DNA from: VRUE01 sp963716735 | GTDB taxonomy: Bacteria > Actinomycetota > Thermoleophilia > Solirubrobacterales > 70-9 | Length of the DNA stretch: 64,000 bases | Assembly (NCBI GenBank): GCA_963716735.1 | Contig: OY970321.1 | Location: forward strand, 2,108,001-2,172,000 | Direction of reading: 5' to 3' | Shown: positions 15,985-23,923 of the stretch, piece by piece | How positions within the stretch are numbered: position 1 is the stretch's first letter | Layout of the letters: each line of letters starts with the position of its first letter | Program-made: the position numbers and the translations under genes | Notes under the pieces: generated by a model | What the model saw: only the letters and a program-made list of their open reading frames with translations | The model's database searches: none | Told to the model about the DNA's origin: nothing

Positions 15985-17322
15985 ATGGAGGCAGCGACGA
16001 CAACGGCTCCGCAAGCGGTCACCCGGCCGCGGCGGCGCGTTCCCCCCGGCCCGCCGCTGCCGCGGGCGGTGCAGACGGCGATCTGGTCGCGACAGGCGAG
16101 GCGGATGCTCTTCTCCTGCCACGAGCGTTACGGCGATGTCTTCACACTGAAGGTCGCCTACGAGGGGACCTGGGTGATGCTTGCCGACCCCGACGCCGTA
16201 AAGCAGGTTTTCACCGGCGATCCTCGCGTCTTCCACGCCGGGGAGGGGAACCAGATCCTCGCCCCGGTCCTCGGCCGCAACTCGATCCTCGTCCTCGACG
16301 AGAAGCCCCACATCTCCCAGCGTCGCTTGCTCTTGCCGCCATTTCACGGCGAGCGGATGCAGGGCTACGAGAAGACGATGAGCGAGATCGCCGCCGAGGA
16401 GATCGAGCGTTGGCCCACCGGCACCCCGTACCAGCTCCGCCCCCGGATGCAGGCGATAACCCTGGACATCATCCTGCGCACCGTCTTTGGCATCCGCGAG
16501 GCCGAGAAGCTGGTTGAGCTGCGCGATGCCCTGCGCGATTTCCTCGACCTCACCACCAACCCCCGCCTCCTGCTTCCGCTGCTACTGGTCGGCCCGGGGC
16601 GGGTCCGGAAGCTGGGGGCCTTCAGGCGACGGATCGACCGGGTCGATCGCCTCATCTACCGGGAGATCGCCGAGCGGCGACGGGCCGGGAACCTGGAGGA
16701 GCGCGACGACATCCTCTCGATGCTGGTCGGCGCCACCCACGAGGACGGCAGCCCGATGCGCGACGAAGAGATGCGCGACGAGCTGCTCACCCTGCTCGTC
16801 GCCGGCCACGAGACGACGGCGACCTCGCTCGCCTGGGCGGTCGAGCGGCTCAGCCGCCATCCGGAGAAGCTCGACCGCCTGCGCAACGAGGTCGAGGCCG
16901 GCTCGGACCAGTACCTGACGGCGACGATTCAGGAGACCCTGCGCCTGCGCCCGGTGATCTCGATCGTCATCCGCCGCCTCACCGAGCCCGTGGAGATCGC
17001 CGGCTATGAGCTGCCCGCCGGGGTCTCGGTCACTCCGTGCGTCTATCTGGTGCACCGCAATCCGGAGATCTACCCTGAGCCCGACCGCTTCCTGCCCGAG
17101 CGCTTCCTAGACAACCCACCGGGCACCTACACCTGGATTCCCTTCGGCGGCGGCGTCCGCCGTTGCCTCGGCGCCTCCTTTGCCCAGTTCGAGATGGCCG
17201 TGGTCTTGAAGGAGTTGGTCAAGCGCCGCGAGATCCGCCCCGTCAAGCAAGAGTCGGAACGGATCTTCCGCCGCGCGATCACCGAGACCCCGCGCCACAA
17301 CGCCGAAGTCGTCCTCAGCTAG
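15985..17322 (+). CDS. Cytochrome P450
   Basis: A 445-residue P450. The haem-binding loop is FGGGVRRCLG with Cys394 as the axial ligand; the I-helix oxygen motif is AGHETTATS; the K-helix ExxR is ETLRLRP; and the PERF motif reads PERFLD. There is no N-terminal membrane anchor, so it is a soluble bacterial type that needs a separate ferredoxin or flavodoxin, none of which is adjacent. It is divergent from an esterase. The substrate is not predictable. The ATG has no clear ribosome site. Confidence 0.95.
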   Translation: MEAATTTAPQAVTRPRRRVPPGPPLPRAVQTAIWSRQARRMLFSCHERYGDVFTLKVAYEGTWVMLADPDAVKQVFTGDPRVFHAGEGNQILAPVLGRNSILVLDEKPHISQRRLLLPPFHGERMQGYEKTMSEIAAEEIERWPTGTPYQLRPRMQAITLDIILRTVFGIREAEKLVELRDALRDFLDLTTNPRLLLPLLLVGPGRVRKLGAFRRRIDRVDRLIYREIAERRRAGNLEERDDILSMLVGATHEDGSPMRDEEMRDELLTLLVAGHETTATSLAWAVERLSRHPEKLDRLRNEVEAGSDQYLTATIQETLRLRPVISIVIRRLTEPVEIAGYELPAGVSVTPCVYLVHRNPEIYPEPDRFLPERFLDNPPGTYTWIPFGGGVRRCLGASFAQFEMAVVLKELVKRREIRPVKQESERIFRRAITETPRHNAEVVLS

Positions 17323-17345
17323 ACGGCCGATTCCACGATCCCCCG

Positions 17346-17494
17346 GCGAGGGAGGCTGGCCGTCCTGCAGTCGAATTGACCCACGCGCAATGCGCGTGGG
17401 GTGAATGAGGAGCGCGGCCTGTGGCCGCGCGGAATCGGATTGGCATTTCCGCCGCTTCGCGACATTCGCCTGCAGGACGGCCAGCCTCCCTCGC
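17346..17494 (-). repeat. Branched palindromic element D, copy 1 (minus orientation)
   Basis: Outer arms 17346-17370 and 17470-17494 pair perfectly over 25 bp. Inside are two hairpins: CCCACGCGCA...TGCGCGTGGG (17380-17400) and GCGCGGCC-TGT-GGCCGCGC (17412-17430). A 32-base block at 17436-17467, read on the minus strand, is identical to 17634-17665 of copy 2. It lies after the P450 gene at a convergent junction and is part of the only long gene-free stretch of the window (17323-17790). Confidence 0.88.
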
Positions 17495-17607
17495 TGCCCG
17501 ATCACCAGCACGACTCAGGATCCGCGCCGATCTCAGGGCTCTCAAAAGCTCACGAGACCCGGGGCCGAGCAAGGCCTCCAGGAGAGGATCGAAGCTCGAT
17601 TGACTTG

Positions 17608-17754
17608 ACGGGATGGCGGGTGCGCCTCTGCGGGAATGTCGCGAAGCGGCGGAAATGCCAATCCGGCTCCTGCGCGGCGAAGCCGCGCTCCAGATTTACC
17701 CCAGCGCGCAGCGCTGGGGTATCAATTCACGCAGAGGCGCACCCGCCATCCCGT
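17608..17754 (+). repeat. Branched palindromic element D, copy 2 (plus orientation)
   Basis: Outer arms 17608-17632 and 17730-17754 pair perfectly over 25 bp but share no sequence with the arms of copy 1. The inner hairpins are GCGCGGC-GAA-GCCGCGC (17672-17688) and TACCCCAGCGC-GCA-GCGCTGGGGTA (17697-17721), in the same order as copy 1 but with changed paired bases. The 32-base block 17634-17665 is identical to copy 1. The 113 bases between the two copies (17495-17607) show no gene, tRNA or repeat that I can identify. Confidence 0.88.
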
Positions 17755-17790
17755 CTACCCCTGCCGGGGCAGGATCGGCCGTCTAACGGC

Positions 17791-20622
17791 TCAGCCGCAG
17801 CCGGTGTTGTTGCCGCATGAGGAACAGGTGTAGCAACTGCCGGTGCGCTGCATCATGCCGCCGCACTGCTCGCAGGCGGGGCCGAGGTCGAGGCCGGACA
17901 TCTTGGCCGGGACGACCGGTGGGGTTTCGGTGAAGGCCGCCGCTGCCGGGACCGCCTCGCCGCCGCTTGCTTTCGCCTTCTCGGCGCCGCTGCCGTTGCC
18001 CGGCTTTGAGTGGCCGTTACCGCCGTTGGCCGGTCCGGCCGTGTCGGTGGCGATCCCGAGTCCGAGCTGGGAGGTCTCCGCCTCCTGCTTGGCCCGAACC
18101 TCCTTGGTCATGATCCCCAGTTCCTCCAGCGTCTCGGTGTCCTCGATGAAGCGGCTGGCGACCCAGCGCATGATGTAGTCCGGCAGCGATTTGGCGAAGG
18201 GGATCTCCGGGTTGCCGGTGATGCCCTCCGGCTCGAAGCGCATGTAGCTGAACTTGCGCACGAAGTCTTCGAGCGGGACGCCGTACTGGAGGCCGAGCGA
18301 GATCGCCGTCGCGAAGGCGTTCATCAGCCCGCGCATCGTCGAGCCCTCCTTGCCGATGTCGGTGAGGAAGATCTCGCCGACCGAGCCGTCCTCGTATTTG
18401 CCGGCGGTGATGTAGCCCTCGTGGCCGGCGATCGAGAACTTGTGGGTGATCGATTCGCGCTCGCGCGGCATCCGCTTGCGCTCCGGCGGCAGCGCGACGA
18501 CCTCCGCCTCGACCCCCTTCTCGTCCTGCGCGTCGGTGCGCAGCGCCTGCGCGGTCTTAGAGCCGTCGCGGTAGATCGCCAGCGCCTTCAGGCCGCCCTT
18601 CCAGCCGCGCGTGTAGGCGTCGGCGATGTCCTCGACCGTCGCCGACTGCGGCAGGTTGACCGTCTTGGAGATCGCGCCGGAGATGAACGGCTGGGTCGCC
18701 GCCATCATGTCGATGTGGCCGGTGTGGGAGATCGCCCGCTCGCCGACGGCGACGTCGAAGATCGGCAGGTGCTCTTCCTTGAGGCCGGGCGCGCCGACGA
18801 TCGTCGCCTGCTCGGCGATGTAGGCGTTGATCTGATCGACCTCGGCGTCTGAGTAACCGAGCGTGCGCAGGGCCAGTGGCACCGACTTGTTGACGATCGT
18901 CATCTGCCCGCCGCCGACCAGCTCCTTGAACTTGACCAGGGAGAAGTCGGGCTCGATCCCGGTCGTGTCGCAGTCCATCAGGAAGCTGATCGTCCCGGTC
19001 GGCGCCAGCACCGTCGCCTGGGCGTTGCGGTAGCCGTGCTCCTCGCCCAGCTCGACCGCCTCGTCCCAGGACCGTTGCGCGGCCTCGAGCAGCTCGCCCT
19101 TGATCCCGGTCGGGTCGACGTCGTAGGCGGCGTCGCGGTGCATCCGCATTACCCCGTTGTGGGCCTCGCGGTTCTTCTCGTACTCGTCGTAGGGTCCGGT
19201 CGCCTCGGCGGCGATCTCCGCCGATTTACGGTAGGCACGGCCGGTCATCAGCGCCGTGATCGCGGCGGCTACGTTGCGGCCCGCCTCGGAGTCGTAGGGC
19301 AGCCCATCGGACATCAGCAGCGCGCCCAGGTTGGCGTAGCCGAGGCCGAGCTGGCGGAAGGCGTTGGCGTTCTCGCCGATCTGCTCGGTCGGGTAGCTGG
19401 AGAAGCCGACGACGATCTCCTGGGCGAGGAAGACGACATCGACCGCGTGCTCGAAATCCTCGACGTCGAAGCTGCCGTCCTCGCGGCGGAACCGCATCAG
19501 GTTCAGGGAAGCGAGGTTGCAGGCCGAGTCGTCGACGTGCATGTACTCGCTGCAGGGGTTGGAGGCGTTGATCCGGCCGGACTCCGGCGAGGTGTGCCAG
19601 CGGTTGATGATCGTGTCGTACTGGACGCCCGGATCGGCACAGCGCCAGGCGGCGTCGGCGATCTGGTTCATCAGGTCGCGCGCCGGCAGCGTCTTGGTCG
19701 CCTCGCCGGTGGTGCGGGCCTTCAGGTCCCAGTCCTCGCCGGCCTCGACCGCCTCCATGAACTCGTCGGTTACCCGCACCGAGTTGTTGGCGTTCTGGTA
19801 CTGGATCGAGGTGAAGCCCTCGCCGTCGATCGACATATCGAAGCCGGCGTCGCGCAGGGCGCCCGCCTTCTCCTCCTCTTTGGCCTTGCACCAGATGAAG
19901 TGCTCGACGTCGGGGTGGTCGATGTCGAGCACGACCATCTTCGCCGCGCGGCGGGTCTTGCCGCCGGACTTGATCGTTCCCGCCCAGGCGTCGGCGCCGC
20001 GCATGAAGCTGACCGGGCCGGAGGCGAGGCCGCCCTTGGAGAGCGGCTCGACCGAGCCCCTGATGTTGGAGAGGTTGATCCCCGAGCCAGAGCCGCCGCG
20101 GAAGATGTTGCCCTCTTTGGTGTTCCAGCCCAAGATGCTCTCCATGGTGTCCTCGACGCTGAGGATGAAGCAGGCCGAGCACTGCGGGCGCTCCTCGAAG
20201 CCGACGTTGAACCAGACCGGGGAGTTGAAGGCCGCCTTCTGGTTGAGCAGGATCGAGGTCAGCTCGGCTTCGAAAGCGTCGGCATCCTCGTCGGAGGCGA
20301 AGTAACCACCCTCGCGCCCCCAGCCGGAGATCGTCCCCGCGACCCTGCCGATCATCTGTTTGACCGAGCTCTCGCGCTGGTCGCTACCCATCTGCCCGCG
20401 GAAGTACTTCTGGGCGACGATGTTGGTTGCGTTCTGGCTCCAGCTCTTGGGGAACTCGACCCCGCGCTGCTCGAAGGCCGGCGCGGCCGGATCGCCGATC
20501 ACCGCGTCGCGGATCTCCCACTCGATCTCATCGAAGGGATGCGTCCCCGGAGAGGAAAAGCGGCGTTCGATAGCCAGGCCCTTGAGACCGTTTTTTGGAG
20601 CACTGGTGGCGGTCTGGGACAT
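17791..20622 (-). CDS. nrdJ: Vitamin B12-dependent ribonucleotide reductase (class II)
   Basis: A 943-residue adenosylcobalamin-dependent reductase that makes deoxyribonucleotides without oxygen. Recognisable parts are the N-terminal catalytic region FNSPVWFNVG...QCSACFILSVED, the substrate motif NPCSEYMHVDDSACNLASLNL, APTGTISFLMDCDTTGIEPDF, and a C-terminal Cys-rich tail (CEQCGGMMQRTGSCYTCSSCG) with redox or zinc function. ATG 20622 is supported by AGGAG 8 nt upstream. A cobalamin riboswitch was looked for upstream and not found. An NrdR site was not identified. Confidence 0.96.
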   Translation of the reverse strand: MSQTATSAPKNGLKGLAIERRFSSPGTHPFDEIEWEIRDAVIGDPAAPAFEQRGVEFPKSWSQNATNIVAQKYFRGQMGSDQRESSVKQMIGRVAGTISGWGREGGYFASDEDADAFEAELTSILLNQKAAFNSPVWFNVGFEERPQCSACFILSVEDTMESILGWNTKEGNIFRGGSGSGINLSNIRGSVEPLSKGGLASGPVSFMRGADAWAGTIKSGGKTRRAAKMVVLDIDHPDVEHFIWCKAKEEEKAGALRDAGFDMSIDGEGFTSIQYQNANNSVRVTDEFMEAVEAGEDWDLKARTTGEATKTLPARDLMNQIADAAWRCADPGVQYDTIINRWHTSPESGRINASNPCSEYMHVDDSACNLASLNLMRFRREDGSFDVEDFEHAVDVVFLAQEIVVGFSSYPTEQIGENANAFRQLGLGYANLGALLMSDGLPYDSEAGRNVAAAITALMTGRAYRKSAEIAAEATGPYDEYEKNREAHNGVMRMHRDAAYDVDPTGIKGELLEAAQRSWDEAVELGEEHGYRNAQATVLAPTGTISFLMDCDTTGIEPDFSLVKFKELVGGGQMTIVNKSVPLALRTLGYSDAEVDQINAYIAEQATIVGAPGLKEEHLPIFDVAVGERAISHTGHIDMMAATQPFISGAISKTVNLPQSATVEDIADAYTRGWKGGLKALAIYRDGSKTAQALRTDAQDEKGVEAEVVALPPERKRMPRERESITHKFSIAGHEGYITAGKYEDGSVGEIFLTDIGKEGSTMRGLMNAFATAISLGLQYGVPLEDFVRKFSYMRFEPEGITGNPEIPFAKSLPDYIMRWVASRFIEDTETLEELGIMTKEVRAKQEAETSQLGLGIATDTAGPANGGNGHSKPGNGSGAEKAKASGGEAVPAAAAFTETPPVVPAKMSGLDLGPACEQCGGMMQRTGSCYTCSSCGNNTGCG

Positions 20623-20643
20623 CGAACTTCTCCTCTCGAGGCG

Positions 20644-20673
20644 TTTTAAGGGGGAGCTGCCCAGGATCGTCAA
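20644..20673 (-). promoter_or_regulatory. Candidate nrdJ promoter
   Basis: On the minus strand TTGACG (20673-20668), an 18-base spacer and TTAAAA (20649-20644) precede the nrdJ ribosome site and start by about 20 bases. It is one of the few -35/-10 pairs in the window close to the standard form. Predicted from sequence only. Confidence 0.5.
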
Positions 20674-20762
20674 CGAGTCGGACAGACTTTGTGGCGTCTG
20701 ACTCCGCAAAACGCCGCGAATTTCGTGAATTAACGCCCTTCTGCCTCTATGGTGACAAGACG

Positions 20763-21467
20763 ATGGTGCGGGCGAGGGCCGCCGAGAAGGCGGAAACTGC
20801 AAAGGAAGTTGCGAGTGAGGCGATCGCTGCGGTCAAGCCGCGGCTGCGCGGCGTCTCGCACGAGTGGGCCTTCTTCGTCTCGCTTGTTCTCGGCGCGGCG
20901 CTGATCGTCGCCGCGAAGACGCCGAAGGCGACGCTTGCCGTCGCGATCTACGCGGTCAGCCTCTCGGCGCTGCTCGGCACCAGCGCGCTCTACCACCGGG
21001 TCAACTGGAAGCGCCCCGACGTTCGCCGCTGGATGCGCCGCCTCGATCACTCGATGATCTTCTTCCTCATCGCCGGCACCTACACGCCCTTCGCTCTGTT
21101 GGTCCTCAACGGCCCACTGGCCGATGCGATCCTCGTAGTCGTCTGGGCCGGCGCCATCGCCGGTGCCGTGGTCGAGATGGTCTGGATCGAACACCCGAAA
21201 TGGGTAGCGGCGCTGATCTACATGTCGCTGGGTTGGGTCGCGGCCATCGCCTTTCCGGGGCTTTGGAACGACATGGGAGTAGCCGGCACCCTGCTCGTAG
21301 CTGCGGGCGGCCTCCTCTACACGGCCGGCGCCGTCGTCTACGCGACCCAGCGCCCCAATCCCAACCCCCGTGTCTTCGGCTACCACGAGGTCTTCCACGC
21401 TCTGGTCATCGCCGCGGCCGCAGCCCACTTCGCCGCAATCGCCTTTTTCGCGCTGCCTTCCAGCTAG
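20763..21467 (+). CDS. Hemolysin III / PAQR-family membrane protein
   Basis: A 234-residue seven-helix protein of the hemolysin III (YqfA/TrhA, PAQR) family. Metal-site motifs characteristic of the superfamily are present: SALYHRVNW near residues 75-83 (Ser and His), RLDHSMIFFLIAGTYTPFAL (Asp/His), and GYHEVFHALVIAAAAAHF (paired His) near the C-terminus. Bacterial members affect membrane lipid balance; the name hemolysin is historical. TATGGT (20748-20753) lies 9 nt before the ATG with no good ribosome site, suggesting a leaderless message. Confidence 0.9.
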   Translation: MVRARAAEKAETAKEVASEAIAAVKPRLRGVSHEWAFFVSLVLGAALIVAAKTPKATLAVAIYAVSLSALLGTSALYHRVNWKRPDVRRWMRRLDHSMIFFLIAGTYTPFALLVLNGPLADAILVVVWAGAIAGAVVEMVWIEHPKWVAALIYMSLGWVAAIAFPGLWNDMGVAGTLLVAAGGLLYTAGAVVYATQRPNPNPRVFGYHEVFHALVIAAAAAHFAAIAFFALPSS

Positions 21468-22018
21468 GCTGCGACCAGCTCGCGCTCGGCGGCTGCGACC
21501 AGCTCGGCGAGGATCTCCTCCAGCCGCTCCGCTTGCTCGGGCTCCAGCTCGAGGCGCTCGCCCTTTCGCAGGTCGGCTGCATGGGCAACCGGCAGTTCGG
21601 CCTCCAGGACGCGGCCACCCATCGCACCGAGGACCTTGCGCAGCTCCGCCTGTGCCCAGACGGCGCCGAACATGCCGGTCGATGCTCCGATGGTCGCCGC
21701 CGGGGTCCCGTTGAGCGAGCTTTCGCCCGCCGGCCGCGAGGCCCAGTCGAGGGCGTTCTTCAGCTGGCCGGGGATCGAGTGGTTGTACTCGGGGGTGGCG
21801 ATCAGGATCGCGTCGGCGCCGCGGATCGCCTCGCGCAGGTCAAGCACGACCTCCGGCACGTTGCCGACTTCGACGTCCTCGTCGTAGGGCGGGATCTCGC
21901 CGAGCCGCTCGAACGGGACCAGCTCGGCCCCCGCGGGCAGTCGCTCGGCGGCAGCCCGCAGCAGGGCGCTGTTGTGCGAGTCGCCCCGCAGGCTGCCCGA
22001 GATGCCGAGCACCCTCAT
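21464..22018 (-). CDS. NAD(P)H-dependent FMN reductase
   Basis: A 184-residue flavodoxin-like reductase. ISGSLRGDSHNSALLRAAAERLP binds the FMN phosphate, and ATPEYNHSIPGQLKNALDWASRP is the family signature that contacts the isoalloxazine ring. Such enzymes reduce quinones, azo dyes or chromate with NAD(P)H. It directly follows yceI on the same strand (2 bases between the yceI stop and its own start region), and its 3' end overlaps the convergent PAQR gene by 4 bases. It is probably in the MarR-controlled unit with yceI. Confidence 0.9.
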   Translation of the reverse strand: MRVLGISGSLRGDSHNSALLRAAAERLPAGAELVPFERLGEIPPYDEDVEVGNVPEVVLDLREAIRGADAILIATPEYNHSIPGQLKNALDWASRPAGESSLNGTPAATIGASTGMFGAVWAQAELRKVLGAMGGRVLEAELPVAHAADLRKGERLELEPEQAERLEEILAELVAAAERELVAA

Positions 22019-22020
22019 CG

Positions 22021-22569
22021 CTACTCGGCCTCCTCGACCAGCTCCAGCTCGACCGCGATCTTGACCTCGTAGTCGAGTACCTCGCCGCCGCTCGGCAGCT
22101 CCGCCTGCCAGTCGAGTCCGAAGTTGCGCCGGTCCACGCTCGCCTCGATCGAGAGTCCGACGCGAGCCTTGCCGGCCAGATCGGCGCCGAGCTGAACGAC
22201 GCGTCCGCTCGCCTCCACCTCGCGTACCTCGCCGCGAATACTGAGCTCGCCGCGGATCGTCGCCGAGCCGTCCTCGGCCACCTCCGCGGCACTCGACTCG
22301 AAGCGCAGCTGTGGGTAGCGCTCGGCGTCGAAGAACTCGGGGGAGAGGAGGTGCCCCTTCAGCTGTGGCTCCTCGATCTGGATGCTCGAGACCTCGACCG
22401 TGCCGGTCAGCCGCGGGCTCTCGCCGCCGCTGAGGCGGGCCTCGTACTCGGCGAAGCCGCTGCGGAAGGTCGAGACACCGTTGTGGACGACGGCGAAGCC
22501 GATCGAGGAATGGACCGGGTCGACGGCGTAGGTGCCGGTGGGGGTCTGCTGAATCGTTTGAGTGCTCAT
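22021..22569 (-). CDS. YceI-family lipid-binding protein
   Basis: A 182-residue YceI-like lipocalin-fold protein. GTYAVDPVHSSIGFAVVHNGVSTFRSGFAEYEA at the start and HLLSPEFFDAERYPQLRFES in the middle are diagnostic; the family binds polyisoprenoids or other lipids. There is no signal peptide, so this member is probably cytoplasmic. ATG 22569 has GGGAG 7 nt upstream. It is divergent from a MarR-type regulator with a palindrome between them, so MarR control is likely. Confidence 0.92.
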   Translation of the reverse strand: MSTQTIQQTPTGTYAVDPVHSSIGFAVVHNGVSTFRSGFAEYEARLSGGESPRLTGTVEVSSIQIEEPQLKGHLLSPEFFDAERYPQLRFESSAAEVAEDGSATIRGELSIRGEVREVEASGRVVQLGADLAGKARVGLSIEASVDRRNFGLDWQAELPSGGEVLDYEVKIAVELELVEEAE

Positions 22570-22649
22570 TGCGCTCCCTCTCTCTGCAGTTGATTGCCTA
22601 ATAAACTGTTGACGCAGAAACAATCGTAGCAGAAGTAGTTATCTTGTCA

Positions 22650-22669
22650 ACTATTGACTAGGCAATAGT
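22650..22669. promoter_or_regulatory. Putative MarR operator
   Basis: ACTATTG (22650-22656) and CAATAGT (22663-22669) are perfect inverted repeats with a 6-base spacer, 12 bases before the marR start. They lie in an A/T-rich divergent gap between marR and yceI. A related half-site, GCCTAATAAACTGTTGAC, lies nearer yceI. MarR proteins commonly repress divergent promoters through such palindromes; binding is inferred. Confidence 0.65.
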
Positions 22670-22680
22670 CATCTGGGAAC

Positions 22681-23181
22681 ATGGTGGATATGAGCGAGCA
22701 GGCGAGCGCAACCGTCGAGGCCGGGGCACCACGCTCCACGGGCAGTCCCCATGGCGACGCCTGGGGTGCGCTGACCCGCACTCATTCGGCAATCGTCCAG
22801 CGCCTGCAGGAGGCGCTGGCGGCCGGCGATCTGCCGCCGCTCCCCTGGTACGAGGTACTGGCCACCGTCGCCGACGCCCCCGAGCAGCGGCTGAAGATGG
22901 GGGAGCTGGCCGAATCGCTGGTCATCACCCGCGGCGGGCTCACCAAGCTCGTCGACCGGTTGATCAAGGCCGGCCTGATGGAGCGGACCTTCTGCGAGAC
23001 CGACAGGCGGGTCAGCTACGCGACGCTGCTGCCCGCCGGGGAGGAGATGCTCGAGGAGATGCGGCCGGTGGTGATCGCCGAGCTGCGCAGCGCCTTCTCC
23101 GCCAAGCTCAGCGTCGCCGAGGCCGAAGGGCTGCGCGAGACGCTCGAGCGCGTGCGCGTCTCAGCTTGCGGCCAAGGCTGA
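22681..23181 (+). CDS. MarR-family transcriptional regulator
   Basis: A 166-residue winged-helix regulator. The DNA-binding core spans about residues 55-125: LPWYEVLATVADAPEQRLKMGELAESLVITRGGLTKLVDRLIKAGLMER, then the wing CETDRRVSYATLLPAG. MarR proteins are usually released from DNA by phenolic or oxidised ligands. ATG 22681 or 22690 may be used. The 3' end overlaps the convergent siroheme synthase gene by 21 bases. It probably regulates itself, yceI and the FMN reductase. Confidence 0.92.
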   Translation: MVDMSEQASATVEAGAPRSTGSPHGDAWGALTRTHSAIVQRLQEALAAGDLPPLPWYEVLATVADAPEQRLKMGELAESLVITRGGLTKLVDRLIKAGLMERTFCETDRRVSYATLLPAGEEMLEEMRPVVIAELRSAFSAKLSVAEAEGLRETLERVRVSACGQG

Positions 23182-23913
23182 AGCCGCGCGCTCCTTGGCG
23201 GCCTCGATCAGGGCCAGAACCTGGACCTCCTGGCCCTCGCGCAAAAGCTCGACCGGGTCGGGGTCGCCGTTGACGATCCCCTCGAAGAACTCCTTGCGGT
23301 CCTGGTAGGTCGGCAACGTCCCCTTCGCCCAGCCGCGGGCGTCGTTGAGGATCACCGCCAGGCGCGCGTACTCCTCGCCGAACAGCTCGGCGACCTCGCG
23401 CTTCATCCGCTTGGCCAGGGCGGGGGAGGCGCCGGCGGTCGAGATCGCGATCGCCAGCGGGCCGCTGCGCACGATCGCCGGCAGGATGAAGTTGCAGAGC
23501 GGCGGTACGTCGACGATGTTGACCAGCATCGCCCGCTTCTCAGCGTCGTCGAAGACGGCGATGTTGACGTCGGTGTCGTCGGTGCAGGCGATCGCCATGA
23601 AGGTCCCCTCCAGATCCGCCGCGCCCGCGTAGGCGCGCTTCTCCCAGGCGATCGAGCCCTCCGCGGCGAGCGACTCCAGCTCGGGGTGGGCCACTGGCGC
23701 GACCAGGGTCACGTCGGCGTCGCAGGCGAGCAGGCCCTCGACCTTCTCGAGGCCGATGTCTCCACCGCCGACCACCAGGCAGCGCCGACCCTTCAGCTTC
23801 AGGCAGGCGACGTAGAAGGGGGTCTCAAGCATGTCGCGCACGCACGACTGATCGCAGATCCCCTTGCGGAGCTGGCAGACGCACTCCTTGCCGGCATAGG
23901 CCTGAGCGGGCAT
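23161..23913 (-). CDS. Siroheme synthase, precorrin-2 dehydrogenase/ferrochelatase domain
   Basis: About 250 residues. KLKGRRCLVVGGGDIGLEKVEGLLACDADVTLVAP is the NAD-binding fold of the CysG/Met8p N-terminal domain; CNFILPAIVRSGPLAIAISTAGASPALAKRMKREV completes the dehydrogenase/chelatase core. It turns precorrin-2 into siroheme, the cofactor needed by the sulfite reductase at 33959. No uroporphyrinogen methyltransferase domain is fused. The N-terminus has an extra four-cysteine stretch (ECVCQLRKGICDQSC) from ATG 23913; a start at MLETPF, inside the frame, would remove it. Confidence 0.9.
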   Translation of the reverse strand: MPAQAYAGKECVCQLRKGICDQSCVRDMLETPFYVACLKLKGRRCLVVGGGDIGLEKVEGLLACDADVTLVAPVAHPELESLAAEGSIAWEKRAYAGAADLEGTFMAIACTDDTDVNIAVFDDAEKRAMLVNIVDVPPLCNFILPAIVRSGPLAIAISTAGASPALAKRMKREVAELFGEEYARLAVILNDARGWAKGTLPTYQDRKEFFEGIVNGDPDPVELLREGQEVQVLALIEAAKERAASALAAS

Positions 23914-23923
23914 CGGTTGAAGG

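Noticed and set aside
17495..17607. Possible tRNA or small RNA between the two D elements
   Set aside because: No acceptor stem, no T-arm consensus and no CCA-like end could be found; no second copy of this stretch in the window.
19036..20649. A 537-codon plus-strand frame opposite nrdJ
   Set aside because: Antisense shadow of nrdJ, low-complexity Val/Gly/Asp/Arg, no start signal and no family motif.
20623..20762. Possible cobalamin riboswitch upstream of nrdJ
   Set aside because: No B12-box-like sequence nor the expected long multi-stem leader; the leader from the candidate promoter is only about 20 bases.
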